Both the position numbers and the translations under genes were made by a program. Positions 1-7,760 of a DNA stretch of 64,000 nucleotides are shown piece after piece. This DNA comes from Rivularia sp. MS3. Lineage in GTDB: Bacteria; Cyanobacteriota; Cyanobacteriia; Cyanobacteriales; Nostocaceae. The notes under the pieces are model-generated. The model was not told the DNA's origin. It saw only the letters and a program-made list of their open reading frames with translations, and did no database searches. The DNA is taken from positions 434,001 to 498,000 of the forward strand of contig JAHCMI010000001.1 of assembly GCA_019192545.1 (NCBI GenBank), given 5' to 3'. Position 1 is the stretch's first letter. Every line of letters begins with the position of its first letter.

Positions 1-537
1 ATTAAATTTAATTAGTAATTAATATTTTTCCTAATATATATTATCTTATTAAAATAAATTAGTTTTTATTTAAATAATTATAAATGTAATAATATCAAAG
101 TATATTTTTTAAGTCTGTTATTCATTTAATTAACACATATTTCGATTAAATATTTTTTCATGGTGGATGTTGGCACCAATGGAAATATTGAGAATATGTT
201 TATTGATTGTATTTAATATTCGTCGAGAAATATAAATAGATAAATATATTTATACATTGATATTCCAGGCAATCAGTAAAATAATCGCACAAAATAAATA
301 TATTATAAAAATATTAGAAAATAGAATGTATAAATATTAATATACGGGAATGATTTTAAACTATTGAAAATATACTAAAATTATTATATCGCTTCAGCTA
401 AAATCAGTGTTTTTACTATGGTTCCATTGTTGACGAAACGTTAAAAAAGGTATTAGTTACAATAAAAAATAATATTAATATTTTTGCATCAGTAAATTTA
501 ATTCTGTTGCGTAGTTATTAATCGGTATTTTAAAATT
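1..537. other. AT-rich intergenic stretch, no gene seen
   Basis: Very AT-rich with many short A/T runs and stops in all frames. I see no gene, tRNA-like arm or repeat shared with the rest of the window. It presumably holds the promoter of the surface-polysaccharide genes that follow, but no convincing -35/-10 pair stands out. Confidence 0.5.
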
Positions 538-1551
538 ATGCAAAAATTTGGTATTTATACTTTAGCTAATGACGTTGTTTATGACCAGCTAGTTGCATTA
601 TTAAACAGTATAGAAGTTAATGTTAGTCCAGATATTCCTGTTTGCATTATTCCTTATAATAATCGTTTAGATTTAGTCAAACAGGAAATCAATTGTCGAA
701 ATAATGTAACTTTATTCGATAATATTGAATCTATTCAAAGATGGGATGCATTTGCAGAAGAAGTTTGGGCGGCTCATCCTTTGGCAAAAAACTCAAAATT
801 ATCTCGGAATACTTTATATAAAAGTCCTCTTTTAAGGAAATTAGCTGCTCTTGACGGCGACTTTGAAAAATTTGTATTCTACGATGCTGATAGTTTGGCA
901 ATGAAGCCACTGGAAAACTTATTTTCTAGACTTGATGAGTATGATTTTATTTTTGATGATTGGGAGCATGGAAAGTCTTCTGATGTTGCAGCATTAAATA
1001 TACCTTTGATAGAACAATCTGGTTTGTACACTGAAGAGGATGTTCGACCAAAATTACATTGTTCTAGTTTTTTTGCTTCAAAACAAGGTCTTTTGCCACC
1101 TACAGAAATTGAAAGATTAAAGAAATTATTGATTGAAAAAAATCAAATTGAATGGGTCACCCGCTGGTGGGATGATGCCTTTTTGTTTAATTACTTGACT
1201 TTACGAACTGAATGTAGGTTATTCAATTTTACTCTCAGTCCTAACGGAGAAGAAAGAACTGGTAACTGTGCAAATGCTGACCCATTTGTGAATATAGACA
1301 ATGTTCTTTATAACCAACAGGGTTTAAAACCGATTTATCGTTTGCATTACATGAACTATTCTACTAATGACTTTGTACGTTTGTGTAAAGGTGAAGATTT
1401 AAATATTCGCTACCGGGATGAATTTTTGTATTACCGCTTCTTGAAAGAGCCAGAGAAAAAACCTCTACAGCTGAAAAAACCAGGTTTAGCATCTAAAGCT
1501 AACTATTACATCAAAAAGGTGATGAATAAAGTTAGGCTAGCTGTTTCTTAA
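538..1551 (+). CDS. GT-A-like glycosyltransferase family protein
   Basis: 337 residues starting at ATG. The central stretch FVFYDADSLAM (around 113-122) is the DxD-type metal/nucleotide-sugar motif of GT-A fold transferases, here Asp116 and Asp118. A second acidic aromatic motif, RWWDDAF, lies near residue 210. The N-terminus has the alternating hydrophobic pattern expected of a Rossmann-like strand, and there is no signal peptide or membrane segment, so a cytoplasmic enzyme is likely. It is followed by a pyruvyl transferase and a GT2 enzyme on the same strand, which points to extracellular or capsular polysaccharide synthesis. The ribosome site is weak. The sugar donor and acceptor cannot be told from the sequence. 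The family call rests on the DxD context and neighbours. Confidence 0.62.
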   Translation: MQKFGIYTLANDVVYDQLVALLNSIEVNVSPDIPVCIIPYNNRLDLVKQEINCRNNVTLFDNIESIQRWDAFAEEVWAAHPLAKNSKLSRNTLYKSPLLRKLAALDGDFEKFVFYDADSLAMKPLENLFSRLDEYDFIFDDWEHGKSSDVAALNIPLIEQSGLYTEEDVRPKLHCSSFFASKQGLLPPTEIERLKKLLIEKNQIEWVTRWWDDAFLFNYLTLRTECRLFNFTLSPNGEERTGNCANADPFVNIDNVLYNQQGLKPIYRLHYMNYSTNDFVRLCKGEDLNIRYRDEFLYYRFLKEPEKKPLQLKKPGLASKANYYIKKVMNKVRLAVS

Positions 1552-1559
1552 TGGCAGCA

Positions 1560-1682
1560 AATAAAGAGGGAGTGAGAGAGAGAGTGAGGGAGTGAGGGAG
1601 AGGTAATTGAATGGGGTTTTTACCCCAACCAATTACTAGCAACGTATAGACGATGGGGTTTTACACCCAAAGGTTTTGATAA
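1560..1682. repeat. Long dispersed repeat, copy 1 (inverted copy at 30670)
   Basis: A purine-rich run of GAGGGAGTGAG-type units is followed by two small hairpins (GGGGTTTTTACCCC and TGGGGTTTTACACCCA). About 120 bp reappears almost unchanged in opposite orientation at 30670-30790. It lies between two polysaccharide genes here and upstream of a COP23-like remnant there. It does not encode a protein in any frame that I can follow. Confidence 0.8.
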
Positions 1683-1734
1683 AAATTGCATTTAAAAATT
1701 GCATTCGATTGATAGCAAAAAATTATAAAGAATT

Positions 1735-2655
1735 ATGAAACTATTTTATTTTAGTTTTCCTAACGGAATGACTAATTTTGGAGACGATTTAAACCCTTGG
1801 TTGTGGGAAAAATTACTACCTGGTGCTTTTGACCAAGATAATAAAAGTATTTTTGTGGGAATTGGGACGCTATTAAATGATTACATTCCTAAAGCTAATA
1901 AAACCGCCGTATTTGCTTCCGGTGTAGGCTATAGCAAAGGTTTACCCGCAATTGATGAGTCTTGGAAAATTTACTGTGTCAGAGGGCCGTTATCGGCTAA
2001 AAAATTAGGAATAGATCCGCAATTAGCCGTTACTGATGGTGCTGTACTGATCAGAAAGGTTTATGAACCGAGTACAGTTAAGAAGACAAAGTTTGCATAT
2101 ATGCCTCATATTAGTCATCTGATTGATGGGGGTAATGCTTGGAAAGATATTTGTGAGGATGCTGATATTTCATATATCGATCCGCGTTGGTCTACAGAGG
2201 AAGTATTATCCGCTATTTGTGAAACAGAAGTATTGCTAACAGAAGCGATGCACGGTGCTATAATTGGTGATGCACTGCGAGTACCTTGGATTCCGGTATT
2301 GACTAGTACCAGAATTTTTCCTTGGAAATGGCAGGATTGGTGTTTAACTGTCGGCGTTGATTACAAACCTCAATACCTCATGCCTTGGAAAAAAGTATAT
2401 TCACCAGGTCATGGAACTGTCTCATCACTTCGTTTCCAAAAGAACTATGCATGTCAAGCTCCCATGCGTTTATTCAGAACTTTATTGCAAAAAGAATCTA
2501 AACGAATGGCTAATCAGTTAGCAGATATAGCTAGGAATTCTAAGCCTAATTTGAGTAGCGACACTCGCATTCAAGAATTAACCCTAAAATTGGAAGAAAG
2601 GTTACAAAAATTCCAACAAGATTTGGCTGCTGGTCGTTTTGCTGTATCTAACTAA
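1735..2655 (+). CDS. Polysaccharide pyruvyl transferase family protein
   Basis: 306 residues. Family motifs are all present: NFGDDLN at 14-20 near the N-terminus, RGPLS at 83-87, and TEAMHGAIIGDALRVP from 169. The last contains the conserved histidine region seen in CsaB/GumL-like pyruvyl transferases, which attach pyruvate ketals from phosphoenolpyruvate to sugars. There is no signal peptide, so a cytoplasmic enzyme acting on lipid-linked or nucleotide-activated glycans is expected. The last 60 residues are charged and probably helical. It sits between two glycosyltransferases on the same strand. The acceptor sugar is unknown. Confidence 0.85.
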   Translation: MKLFYFSFPNGMTNFGDDLNPWLWEKLLPGAFDQDNKSIFVGIGTLLNDYIPKANKTAVFASGVGYSKGLPAIDESWKIYCVRGPLSAKKLGIDPQLAVTDGAVLIRKVYEPSTVKKTKFAYMPHISHLIDGGNAWKDICEDADISYIDPRWSTEEVLSAICETEVLLTEAMHGAIIGDALRVPWIPVLTSTRIFPWKWQDWCLTVGVDYKPQYLMPWKKVYSPGHGTVSSLRFQKNYACQAPMRLFRTLLQKESKRMANQLADIARNSKPNLSSDTRIQELTLKLEERLQKFQQDLAAGRFAVSN

Positions 2656-2660
2656 AACTT

Positions 2661-2708
2661 TTGGGAAGATAAACTGTAGCTCATCTTTTTGACTACAGTT
2701 AATCCCAA
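2661..2708 (+). terminator. Hairpin after the pyruvyl transferase gene
   Basis: Nested inverted repeat: TTGGGA pairs with TCCCAA and AACTGTAG with CTACAGTT, starting a few bases after the stop codon. It lacks a clean T-run (AT-rich sequence follows), so it may be a weak terminator or an mRNA-end stabiliser. Confidence 0.5.
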
Positions 2709-2792
2709 TTTATATAATATTATATTTTATATATTAAAACTTTGTTATTAAAAATTTTGTTGATTGTAATTTTGTAAATAGAGAATCGGTTT

Positions 2793-3740
2793 GTGCCTAA
2801 AGTTAGTATTTGTATTCCTACTTTTAATCGCATTGATTTACTACCGTTCGCGATTGATAGCGTACTCAAACAAACTTTTCAAGATTTTGAATTGATAGTT
2901 TGCGATGATGGTTCTAGCGATGGTACTGCGGATTTAATGTCAAAGTATGAAGATAGTCGCATTAAATATATCCGCCATCAGCAAAATATTGGTAAAAGCA
3001 ATAATATGCTTTCTGGTTTCAATGCTGCCAGGGGTGATTATTTTATTAAGTTTGACGATGATGATAGATTAACTCCGGATTTTATCGCGGAAACTGCTGC
3101 AATTCTTGATAGAAATTCTAATATAGATTTTGTTGGTACCGACCATTGGATAATTGATATTAATAATGTCCGCGATGAAGCTCAAACTAAGAAAAATTCC
3201 CGTAAGTGGGGAAGAGAAGATTTACCTGAAGGTATGGTAAATAATCTATTGTCAGCTGTGTTTGTAAATCAAAGTTTTCAAATTGGTGCAACTCTGTTTC
3301 GCCGTCAGACTGTGGTTGAAGTCGGGTTTATGCAGCCGAATTGGCAAAATTGCGAAGATAACGATTTATTCGTGCGTTTGGCTTTAGCCGGGAAGAAAGG
3401 TTATTACTTGCCGAAGTTACTGATGGAATATCGAGTCCATGCCGAACAACAAGGAATTAATCGTGCAATTCCTTATTTAACAGGAAAGCAGCAGTATTTG
3501 CAAAGCTATAGATTTGATTCGCAAGAGCTAGAACATATTCGATTAAAGCGGTTGCAGGAAACTCAGTTATTGTTGGGTTTGCGGTTGATTGAAGCCGGTG
3601 AAACCGAGAAAGGCAGAGAGTTGGTTAAGAAAGGTAAATCTTTTTCTACAGCTAAAGCCTGGGCTGGCTTAGGGTTATCTTTGTTACCAGTAGGCGTTCG
3701 GGGTAGAGCTTTTGATGCTTTACGGAAAGTCAAAGGTTGA
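2793..3740 (+). CDS. Family 2 glycosyltransferase
   Basis: 315 residues with a GTG start. The N-terminus shows the GT2 signature: SICIPTFNR at 5-13, VCDDGSSDGT around 36-45 and the acidic cluster FDDDD at 87-91 that holds the nucleotide-sugar/metal site. A later NCEDNDLFVRLA segment fits the catalytic ED region. The C-terminal 80 residues contain short helices resembling the small regions seen after many cyanobacterial GT2 domains; there is no clear membrane anchor. It is the third gene of the surface-polysaccharide group, 137 bp after the pyruvyl transferase. Donor and acceptor are unknown. Confidence 0.88.
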   Translation: MPKVSICIPTFNRIDLLPFAIDSVLKQTFQDFELIVCDDGSSDGTADLMSKYEDSRIKYIRHQQNIGKSNNMLSGFNAARGDYFIKFDDDDRLTPDFIAETAAILDRNSNIDFVGTDHWIIDINNVRDEAQTKKNSRKWGREDLPEGMVNNLLSAVFVNQSFQIGATLFRRQTVVEVGFMQPNWQNCEDNDLFVRLALAGKKGYYLPKLLMEYRVHAEQQGINRAIPYLTGKQQYLQSYRFDSQELEHIRLKRLQETQLLLGLRLIEAGETEKGRELVKKGKSFSTAKAWAGLGLSLLPVGVRGRAFDALRKVKG

Positions 3741-4033
3741 TATCCGAGGCAAAGCTAATATACAGCGGATTTCATCTTAATAAGGTATAAAACACTCGTT
3801 TGAGGCAAGGGAGCAGGGAGTAGGGGGAATGTACCTCATCTACCTGCAAAGCCCTGTAAAAAAGAGATCCCAATTTTAAACAAATATTTACCCGACACTT
3901 GGAAAGATGAGTTTATATAAACAAATCCAACCTGCGTAAGCTTTGTAATTGTTTTCCTGTCTTACAGTACTGCGGGCTTTTGACTAAATTGGGATACTCC
4001 GAAAATTAAATCAAACTTGCAACGAGTATACTT
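3741..4033. repeat. Intergenic with a diverged dispersed repeat
   Basis: This lies between convergent genes. The part from about 3885 to 3990 (CCGACAC, then an AACAAA..CTGCGTAAGCTTTGT segment and a GCGGGCTTTT tail) is a diverged member of the family also seen at 20985-21120 and 39545-39665. Confidence 0.5.
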
Positions 4034-4792
4034 TTATAAAGAATTGGTATTACTGGCTTTAGCTTTTTTAATTGCTGTGATTAATTCACCCGTAGTTTTC
4101 ATCTTAGAGCGTCCTTTAATATTTAGTTTTCTTGCCAGGTATTCTAATTCATATTTTGGCATTTTTTCATAATCTATAGTTTCTGGCGGTTTGTGAAGTT
4201 TATCTTCAATATTTTTGATAGCTGCAAAAAGTTGTTGAATTACTTTTTCATCAGTTTTAGTTTGGATATTATTTTGACTATCCTCTAGTTTTTTTATAGA
4301 ACCGGTAACCCGCTCCATCATCCGATTCAATATTGTTACTTGTCGAGATAATTTATCAATTTGCATAATTAGAGGTTGAATTGATTGGTTATCTTCTGAA
4401 ATATTAGAAGCTATTTCAGTAATGGAGCTTGAAGAACTTAATAACTGTTGCATTTCTTCTTTTATCGCAGCAGCTTGTTTATCTGTTAGATTAAAAACCC
4501 AAGCCCATAATTTTTCAATATCAAGTTCTTTAGCAGCAAAACACCAATCTGCACCATATACGAGTTCGTACTCCTCTTCCTCACTATATGCTTCCGTAGG
4601 TCGTATAATTATAGGAATCAAATTGTTCTGATGTTGAATGAAAGCATCTTCTATTAATTGAAGTTTTTCAGGTATAATACTTTCTTGTTCCGATTCCGGT
4701 ATAGCAACCTGAAAAGTATATACTTCACCATGACTAATTGCTTCGATACTTAAATTTGAGCGAATGCGAGCGCGACGTTCAGACAAGTCCAT
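4034..4792 (-). CDS. ParB-like N-terminal domain protein with coiled coil and C-terminal SAP/Rho-N-like domain
   Basis: Three parts are visible. The N-terminal ~110 residues resemble a ParB/sulfiredoxin fold: LIPIIIRP, then YELVYGADWCFAAK, which aligns with the YELVAGERRWRAA box but with GERR replaced by GADW, so the classic CTP/DNA-clamp arginines are altered. Next comes a long Ser-rich and coiled-coil stretch. The last ~40 residues (KYELEYLARKLNIKG) look like a SAP or Rho-N nucleic-acid-binding helix pair. I use the ATG at 4792; an upstream TTG at 4810 is also open. Either start overlaps the end of the nuclease-ParA gene upstream, so translation is coupled and the two should act together. 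A partition-type or DNA-sensing partner is inferred. Confidence 0.6.
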   Translation of the reverse strand: MDLSERRARIRSNLSIEAISHGEVYTFQVAIPESEQESIIPEKLQLIEDAFIQHQNNLIPIIIRPTEAYSEEEEYELVYGADWCFAAKELDIEKLWAWVFNLTDKQAAAIKEEMQQLLSSSSSITEIASNISEDNQSIQPLIMQIDKLSRQVTILNRMMERVTGSIKKLEDSQNNIQTKTDEKVIQQLFAAIKNIEDKLHKPPETIDYEKMPKYELEYLARKLNIKGRSKMKTTGELITAIKKAKASNTNSL

Positions 4793-6266
4793 TATTTTGA
4801 AGCTCTCCAACTTTTGTGTTTTTTATTAAATAACCAGCTAAATTTGTGTAGCGTTCTAAAACTTTCTGCGCTGCTTCCTTCTCTTTAGCTTGCAATCTAT
4901 CATCAAACTCACCTTGATAGATTGGATATCCTTTATCTTGACAAATAGAAACAATATTTAAGCGGGGAATCCAAGAATCTTCGGGGAAAAGCTCTACTTT
5001 ATTACTGTCATCACTTTTCCCTAAAATATCAAATAGCTTTGTCTCCATAGACTTGTTGTAGCTAGAAGATTTTTGGTCATACATACTAACTGCTATCCCT
5101 AAAATTGGTAGCGGTTCATCTTTTAATTGTTCTATTTCATAAATTCTATCGAGTACATATTCTAAAGCTCTTATAGCATACGCTGATAATTGAGTAGGAA
5201 TTAAAATAGCAGATGATGCCATTAAAGATATACTGTTAACTTTGCCGAATGAAGGAGGTGGGTCAATCAAAACAAAGTCGTAATCATGTCTTTTCAGTTT
5301 CTTCGCAAGTAAACGGTCGCTATCTATTGTTCTGTTTAGTTCTGATTCCATTTTACTCAAACGAATATGTGAAGGAACTAGATCGAGTTCCACATCTCCC
5401 CAAGAAGTTTTTATAATTGTATCGGCTAATTTGGTTCTTGGCTCTAAAAGTAAATGAGTAACATCTTTCTTTCCTTTATATTCAATATCATCTAATGGAT
5501 CTATGCCCAATCCAGTTGTGAGATTAGCCTGAGCATCAATATCAATTAGTAATACCTTCTTGCCTAATTTACTCAGCGCTGCTGCAAGGTTGATAGTTGT
5601 TGTAGTTTTTCCTACCCCACCTTTGTTGTTAAATACAGTGATTATCATTGATTTACTTTCCTGTTTAATTTGCTTTTCTATGTTTTTTTCCTGATTAGTT
5701 TTCTGGGTTGGAATAAAATCAGTTTTATTTTTTTCTTCTGTTTGTAGTGATTGCGAAATTAAATTCAAAAAACGTATACGTACTAATTCTTGATTCTTAT
5801 GAAATGTAGAAATCAGATGCGAACAAGTTTTTTTTGATAAAATTTGATGAAATATTTGATACTTATTAATTAGTTCTAACTGGGAATATTCTAAAATCGT
5901 TGTAATTTTTTCATCACAATAACAAAATATGCGAAAATCATAACCATTAGTTAGCAGACCGAGAACTGCTCCAGTACGGCGTAAATAATTATTGATTTGC
6001 CAAACATTATGAGCAATTTTCTTAGTCGGGGCTTTAACTTCAATAACTAAATAGGGCGTATTTATAAAAGCTGAATTTGGTTTTCCTACTACAAAATCAA
6101 CTTTAGACTGTAAGATTACAACTTGAGATTGCCAATCTTCACTGTTGTAACCAAGGAGATGCAATAGAGGGACTACTAGCTTTTGCTCTACATCAGACTC
6201 ATTGCTATTAAGGTTAATTTGTTCAAATGTCTTTTGCAGAGTTAAAGTCGTATCGTCGGCACTCAT
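4779..6266 (-). CDS. PD-(D/E)XK nuclease domain fused to a ParA ATPase
   Basis: 495 residues. Residues 1-170 match the HsdR-N-like restriction endonuclease fold: an N-terminal E-rich helix ending in PLLHLLGY, Asp57 in KVDFVV, Glu76-Val-Lys78 in YLVIEVKAP, and Gln90 in the WQINNYLR helix, so the active site looks intact. After a charged linker, residues 207-495 are a complete ParA/MinD-type ATPase: deviant Walker A KGGVGKTT (215-222), DIDAQ at 241-245 and the later LIDPPPSFG. M207 could start a separate ParA, but the upstream frame is fully open. The gene overlaps a ParB-like gene downstream. Fusion of a nuclease to a partition ATPase is unusual. A role in defence or mobile-element maintenance is inference. 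Confidence 0.82.
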   Translation of the reverse strand: MSADDTTLTLQKTFEQINLNSNESDVEQKLVVPLLHLLGYNSEDWQSQVVILQSKVDFVVGKPNSAFINTPYLVIEVKAPTKKIAHNVWQINNYLRRTGAVLGLLTNGYDFRIFCYCDEKITTILEYSQLELINKYQIFHQILSKKTCSHLISTFHKNQELVRIRFLNLISQSLQTEEKNKTDFIPTQKTNQEKNIEKQIKQESKSMIITVFNNKGGVGKTTTTINLAAALSKLGKKVLLIDIDAQANLTTGLGIDPLDDIEYKGKKDVTHLLLEPRTKLADTIIKTSWGDVELDLVPSHIRLSKMESELNRTIDSDRLLAKKLKRHDYDFVLIDPPPSFGKVNSISLMASSAILIPTQLSAYAIRALEYVLDRIYEIEQLKDEPLPILGIAVSMYDQKSSSYNKSMETKLFDILGKSDDSNKVELFPEDSWIPRLNIVSICQDKGYPIYQGEFDDRLQAKEKEAAQKVLERYTNLAGYLIKNTKVGELQNNGLV

Positions 6267-6836
6267 ATGAATAATCTAAGTAGTCACTGTACAATTTTAT
6301 CTTTAAAAATCTAGGTGTGTTAAAAAATATTTTGCTTAATAACAATGTTATCTAAGCAACATAAAAAAATATTTATTCAAAATACTTTTAGAGAAGATAC
6401 CTTAAGCTGGTGTAATGTTCCACCAAAAATAAGAAAATATTGTCGAAGATAATTTTCCCAATATAAAAAAATCTCAAATCTCGCTGTAATTTTGTTTGTG
6501 ATAAATAAAATTTATTTACTAGTAGTTCACTACATTAATTCTGCGGAGTGTACATCCAATCCGTCAGGGGTTGAAAACCCCTGTCTCATAGCAAAAGTCC
6601 TCTTAAGAGGACTAAGGTGAATTCACAATAACTTATAACTCTTGACTCCTGAGTAGTATTGCAAAAAGCTTAAATTGACGGGTCAGAAAAGAATTAGAGT
6701 TGGTTGACTACTAGTTATAATTTGCTAATGTTGCAGCGTACTAACAGCACATGAAGGTTAGTATAAACTAAGTAAACAAAACTTATGCCCTTCGAGGTAA
6801 AGTGGTGCTGGTTTAGATGCGGGCAAGATTACTTGT
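6267..6836. promoter_or_regulatory. Divergent intergenic region between the nuclease-ParA and the ATPase/FtsK operons
   Basis: 570 bp that must hold the promoters of both outward-facing operons. It is AT-rich near 6300-6540. The 69-bp hairpin repeat at 6548 sits in the middle. I cannot assign -35/-10 boxes or an operator with confidence, but the shared region would allow co-regulation. Confidence 0.4.
6548..6616. repeat. 69-bp double-hairpin repeat, copy 1
   Basis: It contains a stem AGGGG/CCCCT around TTGAAAA and a perfect 16-bp palindrome GTCCTCTTAAGAGGAC. A second copy lies at 50041-50109, where the first stem reads AGGGA/TCCCT: both sides changed together, so the hairpin is conserved. 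Confidence 0.8.
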
Positions 6837-7694
6837 ATGGATACGAATGAATTAAAGTTCTTACTGAAGCTATTGGGTTGCGAAAATTATCGCTCTACTT
6901 TGAGCGGGAATGTTTTTAAGTCGTTCAAGGGTAAGAATACAATTTGTCAAAATTTAGGCGATCGCGAAATTATTGATTTTTCGCGGGAGGTTGCTTCGGT
7001 AAGAATTTTACCTCCGGGGCAAGCTTTGTTGAAATTAGATGCGGTTGAGGTTCCGATTGAGGAGAAGGAACTGCGGATATTAGAGAATGTTGCTAAGGTT
7101 TCGGGTAAAATAGCTCCTAGCAAGATAAAATCTTCTCTGAAAGCTGCACAGAAGGAAGAAATTTTAAGAAGCTTGAGCAATAGAGGATTGATTGAAGCCG
7201 AAATTAAACTAAAGAAGAAGAAAGCGGAAGTTTGGCTAACACAAAGAGGAATAGAGTTTTTACGCGATGATTTTAGTCCGAAGAAAGGGACTAATCCCAC
7301 CATCAGTTTAGATTTGTTAAATAATTATTTGCGCTTTTTGCGGAAGTCTTTAAAAAGTCAGTCGCAACAAGCAACTGTTACTGAACCTATTAGCAATACT
7401 CAACCGGTTGCTCAGAAGAGTAAAACGATTAGCGATGAAGAAATTTTACAAATTATCCAGAAATTAGATCGAGAGTTGGGTACTAAGGATTATTTGCCTA
7501 TTTTCCATTTACGAGAACAACTACAGCCTTCAATGTCGCGGCATGAATTAGACCAAATTCTTTTTAAACTGCAAGCTGATGACAAAATTGAATTAAGTAC
7601 TTTGCAGGAAGCTAGTGCTTATACACCCGAACAAATTGAGAGTGGAATTAAACAAAATGTTGGCGGTCCGCTGTTCTTTATTTCTGTATTTTAG
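6837..7694 (+). CDS. Protein with two winged-helix-like regions, first gene of the ATPase/FtsK operon
   Basis: 285 residues; I do not recognise a named family. Residues about 76-146 look like a winged helix: KELRILENV, a central helix pair, then RSLSNRGLIE and a wing ending VWLTQRGIEFLR. Residues 199-285 form a second such unit (EEILQIIQKL, SRHELDQILFKLQADDKIEL) ending in GGPLFFISVF. The middle is a polar linker. No nuclease or ATPase motif is seen, so an adaptor, DNA-binding or sensor role for the two downstream enzymes is inferred from the context. The next gene begins 30-66 bp downstream on the same strand, consistent with an operon. Confidence 0.6.
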   Translation: MDTNELKFLLKLLGCENYRSTLSGNVFKSFKGKNTICQNLGDREIIDFSREVASVRILPPGQALLKLDAVEVPIEEKELRILENVAKVSGKIAPSKIKSSLKAAQKEEILRSLSNRGLIEAEIKLKKKKAEVWLTQRGIEFLRDDFSPKKGTNPTISLDLLNNYLRFLRKSLKSQSQQATVTEPISNTQPVAQKSKTISDEEILQIIQKLDRELGTKDYLPIFHLREQLQPSMSRHELDQILFKLQADDKIELSTLQEASAYTPEQIESGIKQNVGGPLFFISVF

Positions 7695-7760
7695 CTTTCA
7701 ATAATTAGCTGTTAATAATATTTTTTGCTGCCAAATATTCGCTATTATTATCGTTTGAGC

